NCBI RefSeq assembly: GCF_003201595.1
Contig: NZ_QJJS01000004.1
Span: 62,001 to 126,000 of the forward strand
Reading direction: 5' to 3'
DNA: 64,000 nt
Source: Sphaerotilus hippei
GTDB lineage: Bacteria; Pseudomonadota; Gammaproteobacteria; Burkholderiales; Burkholderiaceae_C
A program made the position numbers and the translations under genes. The notes beneath the pieces were generated by a model. It was given only the letters and a program-made list of their open reading frames with translations, had not been told where the DNA came from and did not search any database. Shown here piece after piece: positions 54,299 to 62,894 of the stretch (position 1 is the stretch's first letter; every line of letters begins with the position of its first letter).

Positions 54299-57200
54299 AT
54301 GACCGACCTTTCCGCCGAGTTCAAGGCACTGGCCCAGTACCGCCCGACCCACAAGGTGCGCTTCGTCACCGCCGCCAGCCTGTTCGACGGCCATGACGCC
54401 GCGATCAACATCATGCGGCGCATCCTGCAGGGCATGGGCGCCGAGGTGATCCACCTGGGCCACAACCGCTCGGTCGACGAGGTGGTGACCGCTGCGCTGC
54501 AGGAAGACGTGCAGGGCATCGCCGTCAGCAGCTACCAGGGTGGGCACAACGAGTACTTCAGCTACATGGTCGAACTGCTGAAGGCGCGGGGGGGTGAGCA
54601 CATCCAGGTCTTCGGCGGCGGCGGCGGGGTGATCGTGCCCGAGGAGATCAAGATGCTGGCCGGCCACGGCGTGCGCATCTTCAGCCCCGAGGACGGCCAG
54701 CGCATGGGTCTGGCCGGCATGATCGGCGAGATGGTGATGCGCGCCGACCGCGACCTGACCGGCCATGCACCCACCACCCTGGCCGCCATCCAGGGCCACG
54801 GCGAAGCGGCCTGGCGTTGCCTGGCGCAATTGATCACCGCGCTGGAAAACGGCAAGGCCTCGGCAGCACTCGTCACCGAATTGCATGCCGCCGCCAAACT
54901 GGCCAAGGCCCCGGTGCTGGGCATCACCGGCACCGGCGGCGCCGGCAAGAGCAGCCTGACCGACGAGCTGATCCGTCGCATCCGGCTGGACCAGGACGAC
55001 GCGCTGCGCATCGCCGTGATCAGCATCGACCCCAGCCGGCGCAAGAGCGGCGGCGCGCTGCTGGGCGACCGCATCCGCATGAACGCCACGGGCCCCTGGC
55101 AGAACGGGCAGCGGGTCTACGTGCGCTCGCTGGCCACGCGCGACACCGGCAGCGAGATCAGCGCCGCCCTGCCCGACGTGCTGGCCGCCGCCAAGGTGGC
55201 GGGCTTCGACCTGGTCATCGTCGAGACCTCGGGCATCGGCCAGGGTGACGCGGCGATCGTGCCGCTGGTCGACGTGCCGATGTACGTGATGACGCCCGAG
55301 TTCGGCGCGGCCAGCCAGCTCGAGAAGATCGACATGCTCGACTTCGCCGAGTTCGTTGCGATCAACAAGTTCGACCGCAAGGGCGCGGCCGACGCGCTGC
55401 GCGACGTGGCCAAGCAGGTGCAGCGCAACCGCAATGCCTTCAACGTCCTGCCCGACCAGATGCCGGTGTTCGGCACCATGGCCAGCCGCTTCAACGACGA
55501 CGGCGTGACCGCGCTGTACCAGGCGATCAAGGCACGGCTGATCGAGCGCGGCCTGAAGCTGCACGACGGCCGCCTGCCGCTGGTGAACACGAAGCACAGC
55601 ACGCACCAGACGCCGGTGGTGCCGGCCTCGCGCACGCGCTACCTGGCCGAGATCAGCGACAGCGTGCGCGGCTACAAGGCCCGCGTGCGGGCGCAGGCGA
55701 AGCTGGCGCGGGAACTGCAGCAGCTGCGCTCGACAGCGGTGATGCTGGCGGCCGACGACGCCTCGAAGGATGGCGCGAAGAACACCGTGCTGCGCCTGGC
55801 CGACGAGCGCGCCACGCGCCAGGACCCGGCGGCGAAGAAGCTGCTCGACCAATGGCCCGAGATGCAGCGCGCCTATGCCGGCGACGAGTACGTGGTGAAG
55901 ATCCGCGACAAGGAGATCCGCACCAACCTGGTCCACACCACGCTGTCAGGCAACAAGATCCGCAAGGTGGCGCTGCCGGGCTTCGAATGCCATGGCGAGT
56001 TGCTGAAGTGGCTGATGCTGGACAACGTGCCGGGCAGCTTCCCCTACACCGCCGGCACCTTCGCCTTCAAGCGCGAGGGCGAGGACCCGACGCGCATGTT
56101 CGCGGGTGAAGGCGACGCCTTCCGCACCAACCGGCGCTTCAAGCTGGTGAGCGAGGGCCTGCCGGCCAAGCGGCTGTCGACCGCCTTCGACTCGGTCACG
56201 CTGTACGGCAACGACCCCGACCGCCGGCCCGACATCTACGGCAAGGTGGGCAACTCGGGCGTGTCCATCGCCACGCTGGACGACCTGAAGGTGCTGTATT
56301 CGGGCTTCGACCTGTGCGATGCGGCCACCAGCGTCAGCATGACGATCAACGGGCCGGCGCCCAGCATCCTGGCGATGTTCATGAACGCGGCGATCGACCA
56401 GCAGATCGAGAAGTTCACCCAGCAGAACGGGCGCGCGCCCACCGACACCGAGATCGCCAAGATCCGCGAATGGGCGCAAGCCAATGTGCGCGGCACGGTG
56501 CAGGCCGACATCCTGAAGGAAGACCAGGGCCAGAACACCTGCATCTTCAGCACCGAGTTCAGCCTGAAGGTGATGGGCGACATCGCCGAGTACTTCGTGC
56601 ACCACAACGTGCGCAACTTCTATTCCGTGTCGATCAGCGGCTATCACATCGCCGAGGCCGGCGCCAACCCGATCAGCCAGCTGGCCTTCACGCTGAGCAA
56701 CGGCTTCACCTTCGTGGAGGCGTATCTGGCGCGCGGCATGCACATCGATGACTTCGCGCCCAACCTGAGCTTCTTCTTCTCCAACGGCATGGACCCGGAA
56801 TACTGCGTGCTGGGCCGGGTGGCGCGCCGCATCTGGGCGGTGGCGATGCGCGACAAGTACGGCGCCAACGAACGCAGCCAGAAGCTGAAGTACCACGTGC
56901 AGACCAGCGGCCGCAGCCTGCACGCGCAGGAAATCCAGTTCAACGACATCCGCACCACGCTGCAGGCGCTGATCGCGGTCTACGACAACTGCAACAGCCT
57001 GCACACGAATGCCTTCGACGAGGCCATCACCACGCCCACCGAAGACAGCGTGCGCCGCGCCATGGCCATCCAGCTGATCATCAACCGCGAGTGGGGCCTG
57101 GCGAAGAACGAGAACCCCAACCAGGGCGCGTTCATCATCGACGAGCTGACCGAGCTGGTGGAAGAGGCGGTGCTGGCCGAGTTCGAGAAGATCGCCGACC

Positions 57201-57589
57201 GGGGTGGTGTGCTGGGCGCGATGGAGACCGGCTACCAGCGCGGCAAGATCCAGGAAGAGTCGATGCACTACGAGATGCTCAAGCACACCGGCGAGTACCC
57301 GATCATCGGCGTCAACACCTTCCGCAACCCGCACGAAGACCCGAACCCGAAGCAGATCGAGCTGGCGCGCAGCACGACCGAGGAGAAGGAATCACAGCTG
57401 GCCCGGCTGGCCGATTTCCACGCCCGCCATGCGGCCGAATCAGCGGCCATGCTGAAGAGCCTGCAGCAGGCGGTGATCGACAACCAGAACGTGTTCAACG
57501 TGCTGATGGATGCGGTGCGTTGCTGCAGCCTGGGGCAGATCACCAACGCGCTGTTCGAGGTGGGCGGGCAGTACCGGCGCAGCATGTAG
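54299..57589 (+). CDS. icmF: Fused isobutyryl-CoA mutase (adenosylcobalamin-dependent, IcmF)
   Basis: Interconverts isobutyryl-CoA and n-butyryl-CoA; some relatives act on pivalyl-CoA or isovaleryl-CoA. Of 1096 residues, the N-terminal B12 domain has LFDGHDAAI (lower-ligand His32) and VFGGGGGV. The central G-protein chaperone (MeaI-like) has the P-loop GTGGAGKSS near residue 210, and the C-terminal two thirds form the mutase TIM barrel ([45 protein letters not shown]). The length is normal for IcmF. A frame extending far upstream runs through the araC gene and is not coding. No B12 riboswitch is seen in the 127-bp leader. Confidence 0.95.
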   Translation: MTDLSAEFKALAQYRPTHKVRFVTAASLFDGHDAAINIMRRILQGMGAEVIHLGHNRSVDEVVTAALQEDVQGIAVSSYQGGHNEYFSYMVELLKARGGEHIQVFGGGGGVIVPEEIKMLAGHGVRIFSPEDGQRMGLAGMIGEMVMRADRDLTGHAPTTLAAIQGHGEAAWRCLAQLITALENGKASAALVTELHAAAKLAKAPVLGITGTGGAGKSSLTDELIRRIRLDQDDALRIAVISIDPSRRKSGGALLGDRIRMNATGPWQNGQRVYVRSLATRDTGSEISAALPDVLAAAKVAGFDLVIVETSGIGQGDAAIVPLVDVPMYVMTPEFGAASQLEKIDMLDFAEFVAINKFDRKGAADALRDVAKQVQRNRNAFNVLPDQMPVFGTMASRFNDDGVTALYQAIKARLIERGLKLHDGRLPLVNTKHSTHQTPVVPASRTRYLAEISDSVRGYKARVRAQAKLARELQQLRSTAVMLAADDASKDGAKNTVLRLADERATRQDPAAKKLLDQWPEMQRAYAGDEYVVKIRDKEIRTNLVHTTLSGNKIRKVALPGFECHGELLKWLMLDNVPGSFPYTAGTFAFKREGEDPTRMFAGEGDAFRTNRRFKLVSEGLPAKRLSTAFDSVTLYGNDPDRRPDIYGKVGNSGVSIATLDDLKVLYSGFDLCDAATSVSMTINGPAPSILAMFMNAAIDQQIEKFTQQNGRAPTDTEIAKIREWAQANVRGTVQADILKEDQGQNTCIFSTEFSLKVMGDIAEYFVHHNVRNFYSVSISGYHIAEAGANPISQLAFTLSNGFTFVEAYLARGMHIDDFAPNLSFFFSNGMDPEYCVLGRVARRIWAVAMRDKYGANERSQKLKYHVQTSGRSLHAQEIQFNDIRTTLQALIAVYDNCNSLHTNAFDEAITTPTEDSVRRAMAIQLIINREWGLAKNENPNQGAFIIDELTELVEEAVLAEFEKIADRGGVLGAMETGYQRGKIQEESMHYEMLKHTGEYPIIGVNTFRNPHEDPNPKQIELARSTTEEKESQLARLADFHARHAAESAAMLKSLQQAVIDNQNVFNVLMDAVRCCSLGQITNALFEVGGQYRRSM

Positions 57590-57591
57590 AA

Positions 57592-57617
57592 CCGCTGCCG
57601 GACGGCCGGCGCAGCGG
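57592..57617. terminator. Hairpin between icmF and the convergent cupin gene
   Basis: CCGCTG-CCGG pairs with CCGG-(cg)-CAGCGG around a 4-nt loop, 2 bp after the icmF stop and 2 bp before the cupin gene stop. There is a 2-nt bulge on one arm and no T-run; it is probably shared by both genes. Confidence 0.45.
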
Positions 57618-57619
57618 GC

Positions 57620-58111
57620 TCAGCGAGCCGGGAACAGGTGGCGCCAGGCCAGCACCAGCGGGCCAGGGTGCTGCAGCTTGAACACCTTCTTGGCGTGCTC
57701 GGGCACGTGCCAGACGGCCTTCGTGCCGGCGTGGAAGACAGCGGTGTGACCCGGGTCGAGCACGAAGCGCCGGCCCAGGTATTCCACCTCGACCCGACCT
57801 TCGAGCAGGTGCACCGTCTCGTCGAGACCGAAGGTCCATTCGAAGGTCGTCGGGCCGTCACAGGCCCACAGACCGGTGATGCTGCGTCCGTCCGCCGAGC
57901 GGGCGGTCTCCACCGCCCTGAAATTGGGGGTGCCCGATTTCACCCATGACGGGTCGACGTTGAAGGCCGCCATCGGACGGTGCTGCGTCCCGGACGAGGG
58001 AGGCGCCGCCTGCTGCAGGTAGTGCCACGCATCCCACAGCACGGCGGCCGTCAGCGCGATGACCGCACCGATGACCATGGCGACAAGATTCTTCAGGTGC
58101 GGCTGCTGCAT
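57620..58111 (-). CDS. Membrane-anchored cupin-domain protein
   Basis: A 163-residue protein. One hydrophobic segment (residues about 9-26) is followed by a region likely exported to the periplasm. A single cupin domain follows (TFEWTFGLDETVHLLEGRVEVEY in residues about 88-110, then PGHTAVFHAGTKAVWHVPE). It resembles the EutQ/DUF861 cupins, which are normally cytosolic, so the anchor is unusual. Only one clear metal-type His is visible per motif, so activity is uncertain. It may share a transcript with the recombinase gene 106 bp upstream. Confidence 0.7.
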   Translation of the reverse strand: MQQPHLKNLVAMVIGAVIALTAAVLWDAWHYLQQAAPPSSGTQHRPMAAFNVDPSWVKSGTPNFRAVETARSADGRSITGLWACDGPTTFEWTFGLDETVHLLEGRVEVEYLGRRFVLDPGHTAVFHAGTKAVWHVPEHAKKVFKLQHPGPLVLAWRHLFPAR

Positions 58112-58178
58112 GTGCGGATTCTAGGAACGGGCCCGTGGCAGACGAAGCGCCGAGCAGGCCGGCTTTTGCACGCCTGTT

Positions 58179-58194
58179 GTGCCCGAGCGGGCAC
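58179..58194 (-). terminator. Small hairpin after the recombinase gene
   Basis: GTGCCC and GGGCAC (6 bp, 4-nt loop) lie 24 bp beyond the recombinase stop on the minus strand. There is no T-run. Weak candidate. Confidence 0.3.
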
Positions 58195-58217
58195 CGCCAA
58201 CGCCATCGCACGCGCCA

Positions 58218-60287
58218 TCAGGCCTTCCTGCCCCCCCAGAATCGACCGACGGCACGCATGCGACGCTTGTCCTCGGTGCTGACGTAGACCGTCGTGGTCG
58301 CCAGCGAGGCATGCCCCAGGTTCTGCTGGGCGATCTCGATGGGCATGCCTGCGGCGATCGCGTGGCTGGCGTGCGAATGGCGCAGCCAGTGGGTGCTGGC
58401 GCGGGCCAGGCGATCGGCACCACGCGTGTCGCCCCGGGCCTGCAGCACCGCGGCGCAGTCGGTGAAGAAGGCCTTGATCTGGTCGTACAGCGTGCTGGCC
58501 GCGATGCCCTGGCGGGGATCGGCAGGCGAGCACCCCCTCAGCCCCGGCGCCCGCTCGGCGATGTCGCTGGCCTGGCCCAGCAGATGAGCCCCCCGGTTGC
58601 TCGCATGCTCGGGGTCGGCGTCCAGCCCCCTGGACAACAGGTAGGCCGAGAGCTGGCCGATGACCTCGGCGGGCACCGGCACCTGGCGCAGCTTGCGCCC
58701 CTTGCCCACCACCCGCAGCACCCAGCCCTCGAGCGGCTCGTCATCGTCGAGGTCGGGCGGATACTCGACCCAGCTCAGGTCGTCGACGGTGGCCGCCGTC
58801 ACCTCCGACAGGCGCAGCCCGGTCGCATAGAGCAGGTGCACGGCCAAGCCCAGCCGCCGCTGGGCGGACGTGCCGGATCGCTGCTCGAGCCGCTCGCGCA
58901 CGAAGTGCCACTGCGCCACCGTCAGGCTGCGCCCGGCGTTCAGGCTCGGCGCGCCGGCGCGGGGCACCCCGACCGCGGACCAGGGGTTGCCCATCAGGTA
59001 GTTCTGGTCGACCAGGAATCCGTAGAGGTTCTTCAGGATGGTCAGCGCCTGACGCTGCGCCGAGGCCGACAGCGGCCCCTCGAACGGCCGCCACAGCGGC
59101 GACCAGCGTTCGCGCGAGCGCTCGCCGCACCAGCGGCTGCGGGGCTGGGGATCGGCCAGGAAGTCGCGGAACTCGAGGCAGTCCTCATGGTTCATCGACG
59201 ACAGCGCCTTGCCCTTGTGCACGATCGCCCAGAGCAGGAAACGCTCGGCCTCCTTGCGGTAGGCCCGCTGGGTGCTGGACAGGCAGCGCAGCCAGTCATC
59301 GTCCTGTGCCACCCCGGCGTCGCGCTGGCGCCGGCCCGCCTGGAGCCGCGCCTTCTGCTCCGGGCTCAGGCCGTGCTTGGAACGCAGCCACGCCAGGATG
59401 GCCTGGTGATCGTTGTCCGCGCGCAGCAGGCACTGCGCCTGCGGACGGCGGTAGAGCCCCTGGCGCCCGTCGAGCGCGGCCGGCACGATGAACTTCTCCA
59501 GCGGCAGGATCGCCGTGGCCGGGGCGACCACCGCCGCGAGCTCGTGCGTGTAGAGCTGACGGCGAGCCAGATCGACATGCGGCCCGACGGCCAGGCCGAG
59601 GCTGGCCTCGTGGCGACGCAGCCAGTCCAGGATGCGCCGGGCCTTGCCCTGCCCGATGGCGGCGATGCCCGCATGCCAGCCCCGCCCCACGCCGTTGATG
59701 CGCTCGATCAACTGGGCCAGCGTGAACAGGTCGACCGCCTCGAGGCGGCGGGCCAGCGCCGGATGCAGCCAGGCGGCCACCGCGTCACCGGCAGCCGGTG
59801 GACGGGCCACCAGATCCTCCAGCCAGCGCAGCGCCTCGAGCTGCCGGGCAATCAAGCGACCCCGACGCTGCAGGCGCTGGGACAGCCGGCCGTACCGCTG
59901 CTGGTAGGCGGCGACCTGCTCGGCCTGGGACTGATCCTCGAAGCCATGCTCGTGCGCGAACTCCTCGAGATCGGGCAGGCGCTGGGCCGGCTCGGTCAGC
60001 GTCGCCACGTCGATGCGCACCAGCCGGGCCGTGCCAGGGCGATCCTCGCGCCGGGCCGCGGCCGCGAACTCGTCGCGGATCCAGGCGATGGTCGAGCGCA
60101 CCAGACGCTGGTCGGTGGCCTCGCCTTCGACGCCCAGGTAACGCTCCCAGCTGTGCCGCAGGTCCAGGCCCTGCACGACCGCCCGCATGAACGCGAAATG
60201 ATCGGCGCCGAGCTTGCGCGCCCGCGGATCGGCCCGCCGGAGTGGGGCAACCCCGTCAGCGCTGCCCATGGAAAAGTCCTGTCGCAT
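58218..60287 (-). CDS. Large site-specific tyrosine recombinase (phage integrase family with extended N-terminal domain)
   Basis: A 689-residue recombinase, about twice the size of XerC/XerD. Residues 1-330 form the long N-terminal domain found in the Phage_integr_N group. The core-binding domain follows (AYRKEAERFLLWAIVHKGKAL at positions 343-363), then the catalytic domain with all expected residues: Arg in ATGLRLSEV (about 491), Lys in VVGKGRKLRQVPV, HWLRHSHASH, LGHASLATT and the nucleophile Tyr in TTVYVSTE (about 667). It should be active. The dif-like 28-bp site at 60343 lies 56 bp upstream. Such enzymes often resolve or maintain large replicons. Confidence 0.88.
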   Translation of the reverse strand: MRQDFSMGSADGVAPLRRADPRARKLGADHFAFMRAVVQGLDLRHSWERYLGVEGEATDQRLVRSTIAWIRDEFAAAARREDRPGTARLVRIDVATLTEPAQRLPDLEEFAHEHGFEDQSQAEQVAAYQQRYGRLSQRLQRRGRLIARQLEALRWLEDLVARPPAAGDAVAAWLHPALARRLEAVDLFTLAQLIERINGVGRGWHAGIAAIGQGKARRILDWLRRHEASLGLAVGPHVDLARRQLYTHELAAVVAPATAILPLEKFIVPAALDGRQGLYRRPQAQCLLRADNDHQAILAWLRSKHGLSPEQKARLQAGRRQRDAGVAQDDDWLRCLSSTQRAYRKEAERFLLWAIVHKGKALSSMNHEDCLEFRDFLADPQPRSRWCGERSRERWSPLWRPFEGPLSASAQRQALTILKNLYGFLVDQNYLMGNPWSAVGVPRAGAPSLNAGRSLTVAQWHFVRERLEQRSGTSAQRRLGLAVHLLYATGLRLSEVTAATVDDLSWVEYPPDLDDDEPLEGWVLRVVGKGRKLRQVPVPAEVIGQLSAYLLSRGLDADPEHASNRGAHLLGQASDIAERAPGLRGCSPADPRQGIAASTLYDQIKAFFTDCAAVLQARGDTRGADRLARASTHWLRHSHASHAIAAGMPIEIAQQNLGHASLATTTVYVSTEDKRRMRAVGRFWGGRKA

Positions 60288-60342
60288 CAGTCACCTGGCC
60301 GATTGTGGTGCACGCAAGTCCGATTTGTCGATGATTTTTCAG

Positions 60343-60370
60343 CCGCATGATAAGGATAGTAATCATGCAC
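60343..60370. other. dif-like 28-bp dyad, candidate recombination site
   Basis: Left arm CCGCATGATAA, central GGATAG, right arm TAATCATGCAC: two 11-bp arms and a 6-bp centre, the same geometry as XerCD dif sites. Eight of 11 arm positions are symmetric, including a perfect 7-bp GCATGAT/ATCATGC core. It lies 56 bp upstream of the recombinase start, in an AT-rich patch. It could instead be an operator of the recombinase gene. Confidence 0.5.
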
Positions 60371-61660
60371 ATGAAAGCACTCCAAATTCTGCTCGAACAA
60401 CCCGTGGGAGCCAGGAAAGACCGGCAGGCTTCACCACCGCTCGCGGCATGCTCAGACCCTGTCGCCCGACGTGAGGACCGATCGTGAACAGTGGGGCCGG
60501 ATTCGACGGTCATCCCCGATCCACCGGAGATTGGCGCTCAGCATCCGGCATGGGGCCCACACGGCGGCGCCCGACGGGGCGCACCCGGGTCTGCATCAAA
60601 CGGGCTGTCCGCCATTGGCGCCTGCGGCCTCGCGCCCTCCCCGGCAACGCGCGGCTCTGGTGCAAGACCCGGGGCCACACGACGCTCGAATGGCGAGCCC
60701 GGCGGCCCGACGCACTGACTGCGTGGAAGTCCTCGTCCCTTGCAGACCACGCACACGAAGATCCGCTGGAGGGGGATGCGCCTGATCTCTCCTGGTGGAC
60801 ACTCGCCGAAGGCCAGCGCCGATTCTCATCGCGGCAGACACCGCAGCCCCCGGGACACCAGAAGGCAAGCCGGCGACATGGCCGACCGGTGACCTCGAAC
60901 GGCAGCACTCGCTCGTCGCCAGGACGGCTGGCGTAGCCTCACCCAGCTTTTCGCCCAAGGGAGAAGGAGTACCGGTCCCTGCCCATTCACCAGTTCCAGG
61001 GCGAGCGCAGGCCATCGCCATGCCGTTCTGTCAGCGTTCCCGGGAACAGGACCAGACAGAATCTCGGCAACATCCGCGGGACCAGCCACAGCCAAGACAT
61101 GGCCGATCCGGCACCGGCCCCTCTGAGCGTCGCCCACGGGCTCACGACACTGATCGCTCAGCCGGCCGACTCACCCGATGCAGGGCCGGCTTCTGCGGTT
61201 CATGCCACGGCGAGAAGCTCTGGATGTGCGACGATCCGAGGCAAGTCCGAGGCGTGACAGTCGATCAGCAGCACCAAAGTCTGCACACCATCTCTGGGCA
61301 GCGGAAGTCCATCACCGCCGCCACGATGAATGCGTGCGACGGAAAGACCCCCCGCGCAAGCTCCGGCAGCTCTTCCCTGGTGCAGGATGGTGAAGCTCTG
61401 CCGATGGCTTCGCGCTGGCGCTCAGGGCGATCGTGTTGCGTTCATTCGCAGCCAGGTTCATGCGACAACGCCGGGCCCGGAGCGCTTCACGGTGCTTGAT
61501 TCGAAGGACGGTCACTCAGGTCTTCGAAGCACAAGCGCAGGAGGCCGTCCACCGCACGGCCAACAAGGTGGCCGAGCCCGCTGAGGACAGTTCACCGCCA
61601 TGCGCCTGCCCACGGTTTCCGCAACGCCAGGACTGCCGACCCTCGTGAGCCACGTGCATC
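60371..61660. other. 1.3-kb stretch without a convincing gene between the recombinase and parB
   Basis: Open frames here (up to 234 codons) are Arg/Pro-rich, mutually overlapping and match no family I know, so I treat them as non-coding. The stretch may hold replication or partition control DNA. I see no DnaA boxes or iterons. A degenerate REP-like dyad is at 60936-60970; the parS-like palindromes begin at its right edge. Confidence 0.5.
60936..60970. repeat. Degenerate REP-like intergenic dyad
   Basis: CCTCACCCAGCTTTTCGCC followed by CAAGGGAGAAGGAG resembles the widespread betaproteobacterial intergenic palindromes that begin with CCTCACCC and contain TTC-x-CCC-AA-GGG-x-GAA. Only one copy is seen, so it may be decayed or coincidental. 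Confidence 0.3.
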
Positions 61661-61689
61661 GGCAGGGGTGGAACCGTTCCACCCCTGCC
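61661..61689. promoter_or_regulatory. parS-like palindrome 1
   Basis: A 29-bp odd palindrome with perfect 14-bp arms (GGCAGGGGTGGAAC, one central base, then the complement). It shares the core TGGAACSGTTCCA plus GGGG/CCCC flanks with two further copies at 61730 and 61965. It lies 104 bp beyond the parB stop. Best explained as a ParB-binding centromere site. Confidence 0.6.
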
Positions 61690-61729
61690 CACCCTCCACC
61701 GCGGTCCATCGATGTTCTGGAGACAAAAA

Positions 61730-61756
61730 AAGGGGGTGGAACGGTTCCACCCCCTT
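61730..61756 (-). terminator. parS-like palindrome 2, also shaped as the parAB terminator
   Basis: A 27-bp palindrome with 13-bp perfect arms around one base. Read on the minus strand, 37 bp past the parB stop, it is a G/C-rich hairpin followed directly by seven T residues, a textbook intrinsic terminator for parA-parB. It also contains the same core as the other two palindromes, so it may serve both as terminator and as ParB site. Confidence 0.7.
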
Positions 61757-61792
61757 GCTGCGAACAAGCTCCGAGCTGATCGGAGCTGAAGA

Positions 61793-62893
61793 TCAAGGCT
61801 GAGGTTTCTGGAGCATCCGGATGAAATCTTCCATCGCCCGCCCGAGTCGAGGCAGGCTCTCACCCGGCACCACACCCGCATCGATGCTCACGGTGATGGC
61901 GCCCTTGGGCGTCATCTCGATCACGCCGACGGCCAGTCCATCGACCTCGAGCCTGCAGGTCGGCAGGGGGTGGAACGGTTCCACCCCCTTCGTGCCCGCC
62001 TGGCTCAGTTGCTCGAAGACGGCCTTGGCCGTGACCTTGCCTTTCTGCTTCGCCAGATCCCTGGCGCGTTGCAAGACAACCTCCGGATGCGCGGAATATG
62101 CGTCCGCCAGTGGCTTGGCCCAGCGGAACTGCAGGTCCAGCGGAGACGGGAAGGCGTTCACCAGCGCCTCGGGCAGATCGGCCAGCGCGAGGGCCTTGCC
62201 CAGCGCACTCAGGTCGACGCCGATGGCCTCCGCCAGGCGGCGATTGGAGGGGAACAGGCCCTGCTTGAGGGCTCGGCGGTACATGACCCCCTGCTCCCAG
62301 GCCGACAGATCCTTGCGGGCCCGATTCTCGCGGTCCATCTCGACGAAGAGCGTGCGGTCATCCAGGTTCTCGACCACGGCCAGGACCGGCAGGCCCAGCT
62401 CCAGGCAGGCCTGGTGGCGCCGGTGACCGAACACGATCTCGTAGGACGCTGGTGCGTCCTGGGCGGCCGCGATGGCCCGCACCTTGATGGGCTGCACGTT
62501 GCCGCCCGCACTGGCGATCTCGGACTTGAGCTGCTGGAACTCGGCCGTCGAGAAGCTCAACTCATGCCGATTGGCAAACCGGCTGCGGATGACCAGGTGG
62601 GGATCGATGGAGCGTGTCGCCTTCGCGCCTTCCCACTGCTGCAGGTCTCCCAGCGCATCACCGAGCTGGTTCTTCAGGCTGGCCGCCTCGGCCGCCCGCA
62701 GGCGCAGTTCCTCGTTCTCCTTGAGCAGTTCCGAGCGGGCATCGTTGGCGTAGGCCATCATCGCCCCCGGTGCCGTCTTGGGGCGTGGTGCGGCTTCGGC
62801 CACGGGTGTCGCCTCGACGCCCGGCATGCCGGGCAGGCCGCTGAAGTTGAGCCGTGCAGCCTTCACGGACAGCTTGTTCTCTCTCGTTGCCAT
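61793..62893 (-). CDS. parB: Plasmid-type partition protein ParB
   Basis: A centromere-binding CTPase-fold protein, 366 residues. The N-terminal domain has the nucleotide motif FGHRRHQAC, followed by VEMDRENRARKDLSAWEQG. The central helix-turn-helix is RRLAEAIGVDLSALGKALAL (residues about 212-231), and the C-terminal dimer domain is short. A linker at about residues 302-310 (GVEPFHPLP) is encoded by palindrome 3, so the gene contains one of its own likely sites. GGAGG lies 5 nt before ATG 62893, inside the end of parA. Confidence 0.9.
   Translation of the reverse strand: MATRENKLSVKAARLNFSGLPGMPGVEATPVAEAAPRPKTAPGAMMAYANDARSELLKENEELRLRAAEAASLKNQLGDALGDLQQWEGAKATRSIDPHLVIRSRFANRHELSFSTAEFQQLKSEIASAGGNVQPIKVRAIAAAQDAPASYEIVFGHRRHQACLELGLPVLAVVENLDDRTLFVEMDRENRARKDLSAWEQGVMYRRALKQGLFPSNRRLAEAIGVDLSALGKALALADLPEALVNAFPSPLDLQFRWAKPLADAYSAHPEVVLQRARDLAKQKGKVTAKAVFEQLSQAGTKGVEPFHPLPTCRLEVDGLAVGVIEMTPKGAITVSIDAGVVPGESLPRLGRAMEDFIRMLQKPQP
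61965..61989. promoter_or_regulatory. parS-like palindrome 3, inside parB
   Basis: A 25-bp palindrome with perfect 12-bp arms around one base and the same TGGAACSGTTCCA core and GGGG/CCCC flanks as copies 1 and 2. It lies in the parB reading frame between the DNA-binding and C-terminal domains. Such exact symmetry is not explained by coding needs. Confidence 0.6.
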
Positions 62894-62894
62894 C

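Noticed and set aside
60795-61499. 234-codon frame containing CRAGFCGSCHGEKL, resembling a 2Fe-2S ferredoxin cysteine pattern
   Set aside because: The remainder is Arg/Pro/Gln-rich without a fold, has no ribosome binding site and overlaps several equally long frames; the match is short and likely chance.
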